Positions 42,728-51,691 of a stretch of 64,000 nucleotides of DNA are shown in pieces. Position numbers and translations under genes: made by a program. Each line of letters starts with the position of its first letter. Position 1 is the stretch's first letter. Below the pieces are notes generated by a model, which saw only the letters and a list, made by a program, of their open reading frames with translations, was not told the DNA's origin and ran no database searches. The stretch lies in contig CAWDAD010000001.1 of NCBI GenBank assembly GCA_963800235.1, forward strand, positions 558,001 through 622,000. The letters run 5' to 3'. This DNA comes from CAVVNP01 sp963800235 (GTDB lineage: Bacteria; Actinomycetota; Acidimicrobiia; Acidimicrobiales; Iamiaceae).

Positions 42728-44641
42728 TCAGATCTCGACCGAGGTCGAGATCGAGATGGTGTGCTCGGTCGGGAGGTTGAAGTAGGCCGCGGCCGGGGTG
42801 GCGTTGCGCTGGAGCAGGGCGAACACCTGCTCCCGCCACTTCGCCATGCCGGGCCGGTCGGTGACCGTGATCGACTCCGAGCCGAGGATGTAGGCGGCGC
42901 GGTCGAGGCCGAGGTCGACGGTGGCGGCGGCGCCCTCGGTCAGCCCCCTGGGCACGTCGGGCTGCTCGACGAAGCCGTAGCGGAGGTGGATGCCGAACAC
43001 CCCCTCGCCGTGCTCGATCAGCTCGGTGCGCTCCGCCGGCGGGACGGTCGGCTCCGATGTGGTCACCACCGTCACCACCAGCACCCGCTCGTGGAGGATG
43101 TCGTTGTTGTCCACGTTGGCGACCAGGGCGGGCGGGGCCAGCCCCGGCGTCGAGAACAGGTAGACGGCGGTGCCGGGCACCCGTCGCGGCGGCTCGGCCC
43201 GGCCGAGGACCTCCTCGACGTAGGGCCCGAGCGGGCGGTCGTCGCGGTGCAGGTGCTCGGCCAGGATGCGCCGGCCGGTGTGCCAGGTGGTCATCAGGGT
43301 GAACATGCCGGCGGCCACCAGCAGCGGGAACCAGCCCCCTGTCGGGATCTTGAACAGGTTGGCGACGAGGAAGCCGAGGTCGATGACCCCGAAGGCGGTG
43401 CAGAGGGCCGCCGCCCGTGGCTTCGGCCAGCGGAACCGTTCGCGGAGCACCACGTAGAAGAGGACGGTGGTGATCACCATGGTGGCGGTGACGGCCACGC
43501 CGTAGGCCGACGCCAGGTTGTCCGAGGAGCCGAACCCGATCACCAGCCCGATGCAGGCGATCATCAGCGTCCAGTTGACGAAGGAGAAGTACACCTGCCC
43601 GAAGGACTCGGGCGAGGTGTGGTGCACCCGGTGGCGAGGGGCGTACCCGAGCTGGATGGCCTGCATGGTGAGGGAGAACACGCCGGAGATCAGCGCCTGG
43701 GACGCGATGACCGTCGCCACCGTGGCCACCACCACGAGCGGCGTCAGCGCCCAGCCCGGCGCCATCAGGAAGAAGGGCTGGTCGATGGCGTTCGGGTCCT
43801 GGATCAGCAGCGCGCCCTGGCCGAAGTACTGCAGGAGCAGGGCGGGCAGCACGACCACGAACCAGGCCAGCCGGATCGGGTCGTGGCCGAAGTGGCCCAT
43901 GTCGGCGTAGAGCGCCTCGCCCCCGGTGACCACCAGGAACACCGCCCCGAGGGCCAGGAACCCGGTGATGGTGTTGTGGGCGAAGAAGGTGGCGCAGTGG
44001 ACCGGGTTCAGGGCGGCCAGCACCCCCGGGTGCAGCAGGATCTGATGCGCGCCCAGGGCGGCGAGCAGCGCGAACCACAGCAGCATCACCGGGCCGAACA
44101 GCCGGCCGATGGTCGCCGTGCCCCGGTGCTGGAAGGCGAACAGCGCGATCAGGATGCCGACCGCGATGGGCACGATCAGCTCGTCGAGCTGCGGCGCGGC
44201 GACCTTGGCCCCCTCGACCGCGGCCAGCACGGAGATGGCCGGGGTGATGGCGCCGTCGCCGAACAGCAGGGCGGTGCCGAACAGCCCGACGAGCAGCAGC
44301 AGGCGTCGGCGACCGGCCGTGTCGGAACGGCCTCGGCCGATCAGGGCGGTGAGGGCGAGGATGCCGCCCTCCCCCTCGTTGTCGGCCCGCATCACGAAGA
44401 CCAGGTACTTGACGCTGATGACGACGATCAGCGACCAGGTGACGAGCGACAGCACGCCGAGCACGTTGGCCTCGGTCACCTCCAGGTGGTGCAGCTTGCC
44501 CTCGAAGCTCTCGCGCATGGCGTAGAGGGGGCTGGTGCCGATGTCGCCGAAGACCACGCCCAGCGCCGCCAGCGCCAGCGCCGTCTGGCCGGCGCGGCGC
44601 GGTGGCTTCGGCTCCGCCGGGTCCTCGATCGCGCCGACCAC
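42728..44641 (-). CDS. kup: KUP-family potassium transporter
   Basis: 637 residues from GTG 44641. Characteristic LGVVFGDIGTSPLYAMRE, then FGTALLFGDGAITPAISVL and EALYADMGHFGHDPIRL, with twelve membrane helices and a C-terminal cytoplasmic domain (VDLGLDRAAYILGSESITV). Low-affinity H+/K+ symport. The start codon shares its first base with the stop (TAG) of the upstream PPK2 gene, so both are made from one message. Confidence 0.92.
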   Translation of the reverse strand: MVGAIEDPAEPKPPRRAGQTALALAALGVVFGDIGTSPLYAMRESFEGKLHHLEVTEANVLGVLSLVTWSLIVVISVKYLVFVMRADNEGEGGILALTALIGRGRSDTAGRRRLLLLVGLFGTALLFGDGAITPAISVLAAVEGAKVAAPQLDELIVPIAVGILIALFAFQHRGTATIGRLFGPVMLLWFALLAALGAHQILLHPGVLAALNPVHCATFFAHNTITGFLALGAVFLVVTGGEALYADMGHFGHDPIRLAWFVVVLPALLLQYFGQGALLIQDPNAIDQPFFLMAPGWALTPLVVVATVATVIASQALISGVFSLTMQAIQLGYAPRHRVHHTSPESFGQVYFSFVNWTLMIACIGLVIGFGSSDNLASAYGVAVTATMVITTVLFYVVLRERFRWPKPRAAALCTAFGVIDLGFLVANLFKIPTGGWFPLLVAAGMFTLMTTWHTGRRILAEHLHRDDRPLGPYVEEVLGRAEPPRRVPGTAVYLFSTPGLAPPALVANVDNNDILHERVLVVTVVTTSEPTVPPAERTELIEHGEGVFGIHLRYGFVEQPDVPRGLTEGAAATVDLGLDRAAYILGSESITVTDRPGMAKWREQVFALLQRNATPAAAYFNLPTEHTISISTSVEI

Positions 44642-45462
44642 TACTCGACGACGATCCTCGACAGGTCCTCGGCCGGCTCCGGGTACTGCGGGTCCATCCG
44701 CTGCAGCGTCTCTACCAGGATGCTGGTGACCGCCCAGTTCCGGTACCACTTGTGGTCGGCGGGCACGACGTACCAGGGCGCCGCCTCGGTGGCCGTCTCG
44801 GAGATGGCGTCCTCGTAGGCGGTGCGGTAGGCGTCCCAGTGCCGGCGGACCGCCAGGTCCTCGGCGTTGAACTTCCAGCGCTTGGCCGGGATGTCCAGCC
44901 GCTCGCGGAAGCGCTCGGCCTGCTCGTCCTTGGAGATGTGCAGGTAGATCTTCACGACGGTGGTGCCCGACTCGGCCAGGCCCCGCTCGAAGTCACGGAT
45001 GCGGCGGTAGCGGGCCCGCCAGACCGGCTCGGGCACCAGGCCGTTCACCCGCGCGATCAGCACGTCCTCGTAGTGGGACCGGTTGAACACCGCCAGCTCG
45101 CCGTGCTCGGGCGTGACCCGGTGGATGCGCCAGAGGAAGTCGTGGGCCAGCTCGGTGCTGGTCGGCGCCTTGAAGCTGTGCACCCGCAGGCCCATCGGGT
45201 TGACCGGCCCGCACACGACCTTGACCGTGCCGTCCTTGCCGCCGGCGTCGAGCGCCTGCAGCACCACGAGCAGCGCCTGCCGGCGTTCGGCCCACAACCG
45301 GTTCTGCAGCTCGGCCAGCACCCCGCCCAGCTCGGCGGTTGCGGCCCGGCCGTCGCGCTTGCGCCCCTTCCCCGGCGCGGCCGGGGTGGCCCCTGCGTCG
45401 ATGGCGCCCAGATCGACCCGGGTGCCGGGATCGATCCGCCAGCGTGCTGCTCGGTCCCCCAT
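44641..45462 (-). CDS. PPK2-family polyphosphate kinase/phosphotransferase
   Basis: 273 residues from ATG 45462, with TACGCT nine bases upstream. Walker A-like LQALDAGGKDGTVKVV, Walker B/lid AVFNRSHYEDVLIARV, and KIYLHISKDEQAERFRERL. It moves phosphate between polyphosphate and nucleotides; one-domain length fits a polyphosphate-driven nucleotide kinase. The overlap with kup links polyphosphate use to K+ uptake. Confidence 0.9.
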   Translation of the reverse strand: MGDRAARWRIDPGTRVDLGAIDAGATPAAPGKGRKRDGRAATAELGGVLAELQNRLWAERRQALLVVLQALDAGGKDGTVKVVCGPVNPMGLRVHSFKAPTSTELAHDFLWRIHRVTPEHGELAVFNRSHYEDVLIARVNGLVPEPVWRARYRRIRDFERGLAESGTTVVKIYLHISKDEQAERFRERLDIPAKRWKFNAEDLAVRRHWDAYRTAYEDAISETATEAAPWYVVPADHKWYRNWAVTSILVETLQRMDPQYPEPAEDLSRIVVE

Positions 45463-45505
45463 GGCCCGGGCAGCGTAGAGCAGGGGGTGCCGTACCCTGC
45501 CGGGC

Positions 45506-46327
45506 GTGGCGCTGATCAACCTGGCCCCCGGCGTGCACGCGTGGCTGCAGGAGCCGTCCGCCCACGGGGTCCCCAACGCCGGGCTGGTGCTCGAGGCCGA
45601 CGGGGCCACGGTGGTCGACAGCCTGTGCGTCCCGTCGCAGTACGAGCCCTTCGCGACCGAGGCCGAGTCCTTCGGCATCCCGTTGCGACGGCTGGTGCTG
45701 ACCGGTGACCACATCGAGTTCGCCGGGGGGACCGGCCGGTTCAAGCTGGCCGCGATCTACGGGTCGGAGTCGGCCAGCGCCCACCTCGACCAGCCGCCCC
45801 GACCCGCCGTCTACCGCGCGCTGCACCCGACCCTCGCCGAGGAGTTCCCCGACGACCTGCGCACCCGGCCGGTGTCGCACGTGGTCGCCGCGCCGACGCG
45901 GCTGACCCCGGCGGTCACGGTGCTGCCCACCGTCGGGCAGTCGGCCCGCAACCTGGTGGTCCACCTGCCCGACGCCGGGGTGTGCTTCGCCGGCGCCATG
46001 GCCAGCTTCGGGGTCACGCCCCTGGCCTACGACGGCGACCCCGGCGCCTGGGCCGACGCCCTCGACGAGCTGGTCGACCTCGCCCCCCTGATCGTGCCCG
46101 GGTACGGCCCGCTCGGCGGCGAGGAGGAGCTGCGGGCCCAGGCCGCCTACCTGCGGGCGTGCGTGTCCGCCGGGGGCGATCCGGGCCGGCTGGGTGCGGG
46201 CCCCTGGGACGGCTGGACGGACCGCCGCTGGGACGAGGTCAACGTCCAGCGGGCCGCCATGCTCGCCGCCGGTCACCCGCCGACCGAGCTCCCCCCGTCG
46301 ATGCTGCGGGCCGCCGGCCTGGCCTGA
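45506..46327 (+). CDS. MBL-like protein lacking the metal-binding motif
   Basis: 273 residues from GTG 45506, leaderless with TACCCT at 45493-45498. The fold resembles MBL proteins: GVPNAGLVLEADGATVVDSL, then a strand RLVLTGDHIEFAGG where HxHxDH should be, then RNLVVHLPDAGVCFAGAMAS and LIVPGYGPLG. With one His left, it is probably not a zinc hydrolase. Divergent from ppk2-kup. Confidence 0.7.
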   Translation: MALINLAPGVHAWLQEPSAHGVPNAGLVLEADGATVVDSLCVPSQYEPFATEAESFGIPLRRLVLTGDHIEFAGGTGRFKLAAIYGSESASAHLDQPPRPAVYRALHPTLAEEFPDDLRTRPVSHVVAAPTRLTPAVTVLPTVGQSARNLVVHLPDAGVCFAGAMASFGVTPLAYDGDPGAWADALDELVDLAPLIVPGYGPLGGEEELRAQAAYLRACVSAGGDPGRLGAGPWDGWTDRRWDEVNVQRAAMLAAGHPPTELPPSMLRAAGLA

Positions 46328-46378
46328 TCCCGCCCGACCCGGCGCACGGCGGCGGCGGATTTCCTACCCTCGGTGGAC

Positions 46379-48094
46379 ATGGCCTACGACGCAGTGATCC
46401 TGAACGGCACCCTGGTCGACGGCACCGGGGCCGAACCGACCGACGCCGACGTGGCCGTCGCCGGTGACCGCATCGCCGAGGTGGCGCCCCACGGCGGGCT
46501 CGACGCCGACCAGATCGGCGCGGGCACCCGCACGATCGACGCAGAGGGACGGATCGTCACCCCGGGCTTCGTCGACATCCACACCCACCTCGACGCCCAG
46601 CTCTCCTGGGACCCGAGGGCGACCTCGTCGTGCTGGCACGGCGTCACCTCGGTGGTCCTCGGCAACTGCGGCGTCACCTTCGCCCCGTGCCGGCCAGAGG
46701 ACCGCCGGTTCCTGGCCGAGCTCATGGAGTCGGTCGAGGACATCCCCGCCGACTCGATCATGAGCGGGCTGTCGTGGAGCTGGGAGTCCTACGGCCAGTA
46801 CCTCCGCGATCTCGACCGCCTGCCCAAGGGCGTCAACGCCGGGGGGCTGGTGGGCCACAGCGCCGTCCGCTACCACGCCATGGGCGAGGACGCCCTCGAG
46901 GACGAGGCGCCCGGCGACGACCAGCTCGCCGCCATGGTCGACTCGGTCGACGAGGCCATGGCCGCCGGCGCCCTCGGCTTCTCCTCGAGCCGCACCCTGC
47001 TCCACAAGGGACCCGACGGCCGCCCCATCCCGGGCACCTTCGCCGGCACCGAGGAGCTGGGACCGCTGGTCGACGTGCTGGCCCGCCACGGGCGCGGCAT
47101 CTTCGAGACCGCCGCCATGCTCGGCTCGCAGAACGAGGTGGACGACGACGGCGCCCGGGCCGAGATCGGGCTGCTGGCCGAGCTGTCGCGCCGCTGCGGC
47201 CGCCCGGTCAGCTTCGGCCTCACCCACACCCTCAAGACCCCCGACATGCACAAGCTGGTGCTCGACGCGGTCGAGGAGGCCAACCGCGACGGCGCCCGGC
47301 TGCTGCCGCAGACCACCGTGCGCAGCGTCGGGGTGCTCTTCGGCCTCTCCCACCACACGCCCTGGGACAAGCACCCGGCCTGGGCGGCCCTGCGCGACCT
47401 CTCCATGGACGAGAAGGTGGCGGCCATCCGCGACCCCGAGCGCCGGGCCCGGCTGGTCGCCGAGGCCGACTCGGAGGAGGGCGTCATCACCGCCGACCGG
47501 CTCTTCCCCATCGCCAGCGAGCCGGCGGACTACGGCATCGAGCCGGACGACAGCCTCGAGGCCGAGGCCGCCCGGCGCGGGGTGAGCGCCCCCGAGGCGT
47601 TCCTGCAGCTCGCCGACGAGACCCACGGGCTGGCCCTGCTCAACTGGCCGTTCCTCAACCAGAGCAGCCAGGCGGTCGAGGAGCTGCTGACCCACCCCGC
47701 GGTGCAGCTCGGCCTGGCCGACGCCGGGGCCCACGTGGGTCAGATCATGGACGCCAGCCAGCCCACCTGGTTCCTGGCCCACTGGATCCGGGACCGGCGG
47801 ATCTGGAGCCTGGCCGACGGCGTCGCCCGGCTGACCTCGACTCCCGCCGCCCTGTTCGGCCTCGGCGACCGGGGCACGGTCGAGGCCGGCCGATTCGCCG
47901 ACCTGAACGTGATCGACCTCGACCGCCTGGGGCTCCCCCTGCCGAGCTTCGTGCACGACTTCCCCGGCGGCGCCGGGCGGTGGGTCCAGGGCGGCCGGGG
48001 CTACGAGCTGACCATGGTGAACGGGCAGGTGACCGTCGAGGGCGGCGAGCACACCGGCGCGCTGCCGGGCCGCACGCTGCGCAGCACCGACTGA
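46379..48094 (+). CDS. Amidohydrolase, N-acyl-D-amino-acid deacylase-like
   Basis: 571 residues from ATG 46379. It fits TACCCT at 46365-46370 better than GTG 46373. Metal site: VTPGFVDIHTHLDAQLSWDP, SVVLGNCGVTFAPCR, FGLTHTLKTPDMH and LADAGAHVGQIMD. Member of amidohydrolase family 3. It may hydrolyse N-acyl-D-amino acids or a cyclic amide. Confidence 0.87.
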   Translation: MAYDAVILNGTLVDGTGAEPTDADVAVAGDRIAEVAPHGGLDADQIGAGTRTIDAEGRIVTPGFVDIHTHLDAQLSWDPRATSSCWHGVTSVVLGNCGVTFAPCRPEDRRFLAELMESVEDIPADSIMSGLSWSWESYGQYLRDLDRLPKGVNAGGLVGHSAVRYHAMGEDALEDEAPGDDQLAAMVDSVDEAMAAGALGFSSSRTLLHKGPDGRPIPGTFAGTEELGPLVDVLARHGRGIFETAAMLGSQNEVDDDGARAEIGLLAELSRRCGRPVSFGLTHTLKTPDMHKLVLDAVEEANRDGARLLPQTTVRSVGVLFGLSHHTPWDKHPAWAALRDLSMDEKVAAIRDPERRARLVAEADSEEGVITADRLFPIASEPADYGIEPDDSLEAEAARRGVSAPEAFLQLADETHGLALLNWPFLNQSSQAVEELLTHPAVQLGLADAGAHVGQIMDASQPTWFLAHWIRDRRIWSLADGVARLTSTPAALFGLGDRGTVEAGRFADLNVIDLDRLGLPLPSFVHDFPGGAGRWVQGGRGYELTMVNGQVTVEGGEHTGALPGRTLRSTD

Positions 48095-48150
48095 CCGACC
48101 GACCGCACCGACCGGACCGACCCTGACCGGCTGACCGGCTGACCGGGCCG
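48095..48150. repeat. GACC/CTGACCGG short-repeat tract between two hydrolase genes
   Basis: The spacer contains many degenerate GACC and GGCTGACC copies, much like the leader of msrB. No gene or hairpin is evident. Confidence 0.5.
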
Positions 48151-48174
48151 GCTCCTCCGGCTAGAACACCTCGC

Positions 48175-49404
48175 ATGCAGGATGCAGACATCGAGGTGCA
48201 CGGATCCGTCGAGCCGGGGTTCGAGCCGGTGCGCGACGCCTTCGCCGGCAACCACGCGGCGGGCATGGAGCTGGGCTCGGCGGTCGCCGTGTACCAGGAC
48301 GGGCGCAAGGTGGTCGACCTGTGGGCCGGGGTCGCCGACCCCGCGTCGGGGCGACCATGGACCGAGGACACCCTGCAACTCGTCTACTCCACCACCAAGG
48401 GCGCCACCGCCGCCTGCGCCAACCTCCTGGCCCAGCGGGGGCTGCTCGACGTGGACGCGCCGGTCGTCGGGCTCTGGCCCGAGTTCGCCGCCGAGGGCAA
48501 GGCCGAGATCCCGGTCCGCTGGCTGCTCGGGCACAAGGCGGGGCTGGCGGCGGTCGACGCCGAGCTCACCCTCGACGAGGCGCTGGCCTGGGAGCCGATG
48601 GTCCACGCCCTCGAGGCGCAGGCTCCCATCTGGGAGCCGGGCACCGCCCACGGCTACCACGCCACCACCTACGGGTGGCTGGTCGGCGAGGTCGTCCGGC
48701 GGGCCGACCCCGAGCACCGCAGCCTCGGCACGTTCTTCCGCCAGGAGATCGCCGAGCCGCTCGGCCTCGACTGGTACATCGGCCTTCCCCCCGAGCTCGA
48801 GGACCGGGTCGCCACCCTGCCGAGCGGCCTGGTGCCCGAGGAGGCCAAGGCCGACACCGAGCTGTTCGAGCTGATCAACGCCTTCATGGGGCCCGACACG
48901 CTGCTCGGCCGGGCCCTCGGTGCACCGTCGGGCGTCTGGGGGGCCGACGGGGTGTGGAACCTGCCGGCGGTGCACCAGGCCGAGATCCCCGCTGCCAACG
49001 GCATCACCGACGCCCGCTCGCTGGCCCGCTTCTACGCCGGCCTGGTCGCCGACCTGCCGGCGGCGGACGACGGCTCGGCGCCGGCGGCCAAGGCGGTGCT
49101 CGAGCCGGCCCAGGTCGACGCGGCGCGCACGGTGCAGACCGAGGGGACCGATCTGGTGCTCATGGGCGAGAGCAAGTTCGGCCTCGGGTACCTGGTGGCC
49201 TCGGAGTTCTCGCCCTACGGCGGGGCCCGGGCCTTCGGTCACGCCGGGGCGGGCGGGTCGCTCGGCTTCACCGACCCCGAGAACGGGCTGGCCTTCGGCT
49301 ACGTCATGAACAAGATGAACCTGAACCTGGCCGGCGATCCCCGGGTCGAGACCCTGATCCGGGCGCTCTACCAGGCCACCGGCGACCCGGCGCCCTTCCT
49401 CTGA
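48175..49404 (+). CDS. Beta-lactamase-family serine esterase (EstB-like)
   Basis: 409 residues from ATG 48175, leaderless with TAGAAC at 48162-48167. Motifs VYSTTKGATAACANLLAQR (Ser-x-x-Lys), AHGYHATTYGWLVGEVVRR (Tyr) and AFGHAGAGGSLGF (His-Ala-Gly for KTG). No signal peptide. Likely an esterase for small esters. Confidence 0.87.
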   Translation: MQDADIEVHGSVEPGFEPVRDAFAGNHAAGMELGSAVAVYQDGRKVVDLWAGVADPASGRPWTEDTLQLVYSTTKGATAACANLLAQRGLLDVDAPVVGLWPEFAAEGKAEIPVRWLLGHKAGLAAVDAELTLDEALAWEPMVHALEAQAPIWEPGTAHGYHATTYGWLVGEVVRRADPEHRSLGTFFRQEIAEPLGLDWYIGLPPELEDRVATLPSGLVPEEAKADTELFELINAFMGPDTLLGRALGAPSGVWGADGVWNLPAVHQAEIPAANGITDARSLARFYAGLVADLPAADDGSAPAAKAVLEPAQVDAARTVQTEGTDLVLMGESKFGLGYLVASEFSPYGGARAFGHAGAGGSLGFTDPENGLAFGYVMNKMNLNLAGDPRVETLIRALYQATGDPAPFL

Positions 49405-49425
49405 GGCCGGCGCCGCGCGCCGGCC
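49405..49425. terminator. Perfect hairpin between convergent genes
   Basis: Arms GGCCGGCGC and GCGCCGGCC around CGC start right after the esterase stop and end 13 bases before the end of the convergent PIG-L gene. No U-tract, so it may act in both directions with Rho or by structure alone. Confidence 0.6.
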
Positions 49426-49438
49426 CGGGAGGGACCGC

Positions 49439-50152
49439 TCAACCGAGCTCGATGAGCTCCAGGGTCACGGCGTGCTCGACGCCGACCGCCTCGCCGCCGG
49501 CCGCGTAGGTGCGGGCGAGGAAAGCGCGCGGGTCGACGTCGCCGCCCAGCACGTCGAGGTAGACGCGGTGGGCCTCGAGCGATCGCACGGCGGCGTCGAG
49601 GTGACCGGTGACGTCGACGCTGCGGGTCGGCTCGGGGGCGCCGTGCACCAGCGCGAAGCGCACCCCCGACCACGGCTCGAGCCCCTCGTCGCGGAGCTCG
49701 GGGAAGACCCAGCGGTTCCCGGCGTCGCGCACCGCGTCGAGGGCGGCGATGCCCGTCGCCCGGTGGTCGGCGTGGTTGAGCCCGCCCCAGCCGGGTCGCT
49801 CGGCCCAGGTCATGGTCACCACCACCTCGGGCCGGTGGCGGCGGATGGACCGGGCCAGGTCGCGGCGCAGCGCCACCGTGGGCTCGAGGGTGCCGTCGGC
49901 GTGGCCGAGGAACTCGACCACCTCGACGCCGACCTCGGCGGCGCCGTCGCGCTCCTCCTGCTCGCGCAGCGGACCCGCCTCCTGCGGCGCCACCGTGTCG
50001 ATCCCGGCCTCGCCCGCGGTGGCGAGCACGTAGACGACCTGCTTGTGCTGGCCGGTCCACCGGGCGGCCACGCCGGCCAGCCCGTACTCGAGGTCGTCGG
50101 GGTGGGCGGCCACGAACAGCGCCCGCTCGAAGTCCTCCGGAACCGGTTCCAC
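49439..50152 (-). CDS. PIG-L family N-acetylglucosaminyl deacetylase-like protein
   Basis: 237 residues from GTG 50152. Zinc motif LFVAAHPDDLEYGLAG, and GLNHADHRATGIAALDAVRD as the second site, plus VVTMTWAERPGW. The family includes MshB and Mca of mycothiol metabolism; this copy cannot be assigned to either. Confidence 0.87.
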   Translation of the reverse strand: MEPVPEDFERALFVAAHPDDLEYGLAGVAARWTGQHKQVVYVLATAGEAGIDTVAPQEAGPLREQEERDGAAEVGVEVVEFLGHADGTLEPTVALRRDLARSIRRHRPEVVVTMTWAERPGWGGLNHADHRATGIAALDAVRDAGNRWVFPELRDEGLEPWSGVRFALVHGAPEPTRSVDVTGHLDAAVRSLEAHRVYLDVLGGDVDPRAFLARTYAAGGEAVGVEHAVTLELIELG

Positions 50153-50190
50153 CGCCGCAGTCAACCACCTGCCGGTACCGCCCCCGACCA

Positions 50191-50232
50191 GGAATACATG
50201 AAAATGCATGAGAAGTCTGCTAAGACACGCAC
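50191..50232 (+). promoter_or_regulatory. A/T-rich divergent promoter with TAAGAC -10
   Basis: This stretch is far richer in A/T than its surroundings and holds the repeat CATGAAAA, then CATGAGAA. TAAGAC at 50221-50226 lies six bases before ATG 50233, which predicts a leaderless transcript. The repeat may be an operator for both divergent genes. Confidence 0.5.
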
Positions 50233-50877
50233 ATGCAAGCCGACCCCACCCGACCACAGCTCCGGGTGCGGTCCTTCGCCGACCGCCGGCTGCGCCGCCA
50301 CGCCGTCGTGCTGGCCGAGGCGAACCTGGTCGTCGACCTCGACGACGGCACCGCCCTCGGACCCCATCCGGCGCCGGCGTTCGACCTGGTCGTGGGCCTG
50401 GCGGACGCCGACCTCGACACCCCCTCCTCGGCGGGCGACGGGGTGGGCGATGTGGCGCGGCTCCCGGGGGTGGTGCTCGACGCCTTCCTCGACGCCCTCG
50501 GCGGCGGCGACCGGCACCGGGCCGCCACCCTCCTGTCGGCCGTCGACGACGACGTGGCCGCCCTGCGGATCCTGCACGGCCTGGCCCTGGGTCGGATCCG
50601 GGCCTGGTCGGTCGAGCGGGTCGAGGCCACGACGACCGGGTCGGGGGACGGGCCGCCCCGCCCGTCGCGGCAGCTCGTCGTGCTGCAGTCGAGCGGCGGT
50701 GGGCGCTGGGCGTGCTCCGACGGCGAGCGCTTCGCGCCCGCCACCGCCGAGCAGGTGACCGGGCGACTGGCCCTCGTCGTGGGCCCGGCCCCGCCCCACC
50801 CACCCGTCGCTACGGTGACCCCGTGCCCGAGCTGCCGGAGGTGGAGACCATCCGCCGCCAGCTCGAGCCCCGGCTGA
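50233..50877 (+). CDS. Hypothetical protein overlapping mutM
   Basis: 214 residues from ATG 50233. An N-terminal beta region (LRVRSFADRRLRRHAVVLAE) and a helical middle (VVLDAFLDALGGGDRHRAAT) are followed by strands (RQLVVLQSSGGGRWACSDGE). No family recognised. Its last 55 bases overlap the mutM start in another frame, so the true C-terminus may be shorter than drawn, or the overlap is real. Confidence 0.55.
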   Translation: MQADPTRPQLRVRSFADRRLRRHAVVLAEANLVVDLDDGTALGPHPAPAFDLVVGLADADLDTPSSAGDGVGDVARLPGVVLDAFLDALGGGDRHRAATLLSAVDDDVAALRILHGLALGRIRAWSVERVEATTTGSGDGPPRPSRQLVVLQSSGGGRWACSDGERFAPATAEQVTGRLALVVGPAPPHPPVATVTPCPSCRRWRPSAASSSPG

Positions 50878-51623
50878 CCGGGCGGCGGGTCCTCCGGGGC
50901 GGCGGCCACCCGTCCCCCAAGTTCGCCTCCGCCGTCGAGGCCGAAGGGGCGGGCATCGAGGGCGTCGGCCGGCGGGGCAAGTACCTGCTGCTCGGGCTGG
51001 ACGACGACCGCACCCTCGTCGTGCACCTGGGCATGACCGGGGTGATCCGGCTGCGACCGTCCGACGAGGCCCCCGGCACCTACGTCCGGGCGTGGTGGGA
51101 CCTGGGCGGCGAGCGGCTCGAGCTGCACGACGTCCGTCGGTTCGGACGGGTGGCGGTGGTGGTCGGCGACGACCTGCGGGCGGTCCCCGGCCTGGCCGTC
51201 CTCGGACCGGAGCCGCTGGGTGACGAGTTCACCGCCGCCGGCCTCCACCACGCCCTGGGGCAGAGCCGGCGCCGGGTGAAGACCCAGCTGCTGGCCCAGC
51301 GGGTGGTGGCCGGCGTCGGCAACATCTACGCCGACGAGGCCCTGTGGGAGGCGGCGGTGAACCCCGCCCTGCGGCGGGTGACCCGACCCCAGGCCGCACG
51401 GCTGCACGCCGCCCTGCGCGGGGTCCTCGCCGGCGGCATCGCCAACGGGGGCACCACCCTGCGCGACTACCGCACCGTCCTGGGCGCCACCGGCCGCAAC
51501 CAGTTCGCCCTCCGCTGCTACGGCCGCGGCGGGGAGCCGTGCGAGCGGTGCGGCACCCTCCTCGCCCGCCGGGTGCTCGACGGACGGGGCACGACCTGGT
51601 GCCCGACCTGCCAACGCCGCTGA
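50823..51623 (+). CDS. mutM: Formamidopyrimidine-DNA glycosylase
   Basis: 266 residues from GTG 50823, leaderless with TACGGT at 50811-50816. Starts PELPEVETIRRQL (catalytic Pro and Glu). HLGMTGVIRL and VKTQLLAQRVVAGVGNIYAD (H2TH) are standard, and the C-terminal zinc finger has both CxxC pairs (CERCG...CPTCQRR). It removes 8-oxoguanine. Confidence 0.95.
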   Translation: MPELPEVETIRRQLEPRLTGRRVLRGGGHPSPKFASAVEAEGAGIEGVGRRGKYLLLGLDDDRTLVVHLGMTGVIRLRPSDEAPGTYVRAWWDLGGERLELHDVRRFGRVAVVVGDDLRAVPGLAVLGPEPLGDEFTAAGLHHALGQSRRRVKTQLLAQRVVAGVGNIYADEALWEAAVNPALRRVTRPQAARLHAALRGVLAGGIANGGTTLRDYRTVLGATGRNQFALRCYGRGGEPCERCGTLLARRVLDGRGTTWCPTCQRR

Positions 51624-51691
51624 CGGGGGCCGCCCCGGTCCGGGACGGGCACCTGCGGGCAGCCGGCCGCGGGCGCACTACGGTCGACCGG

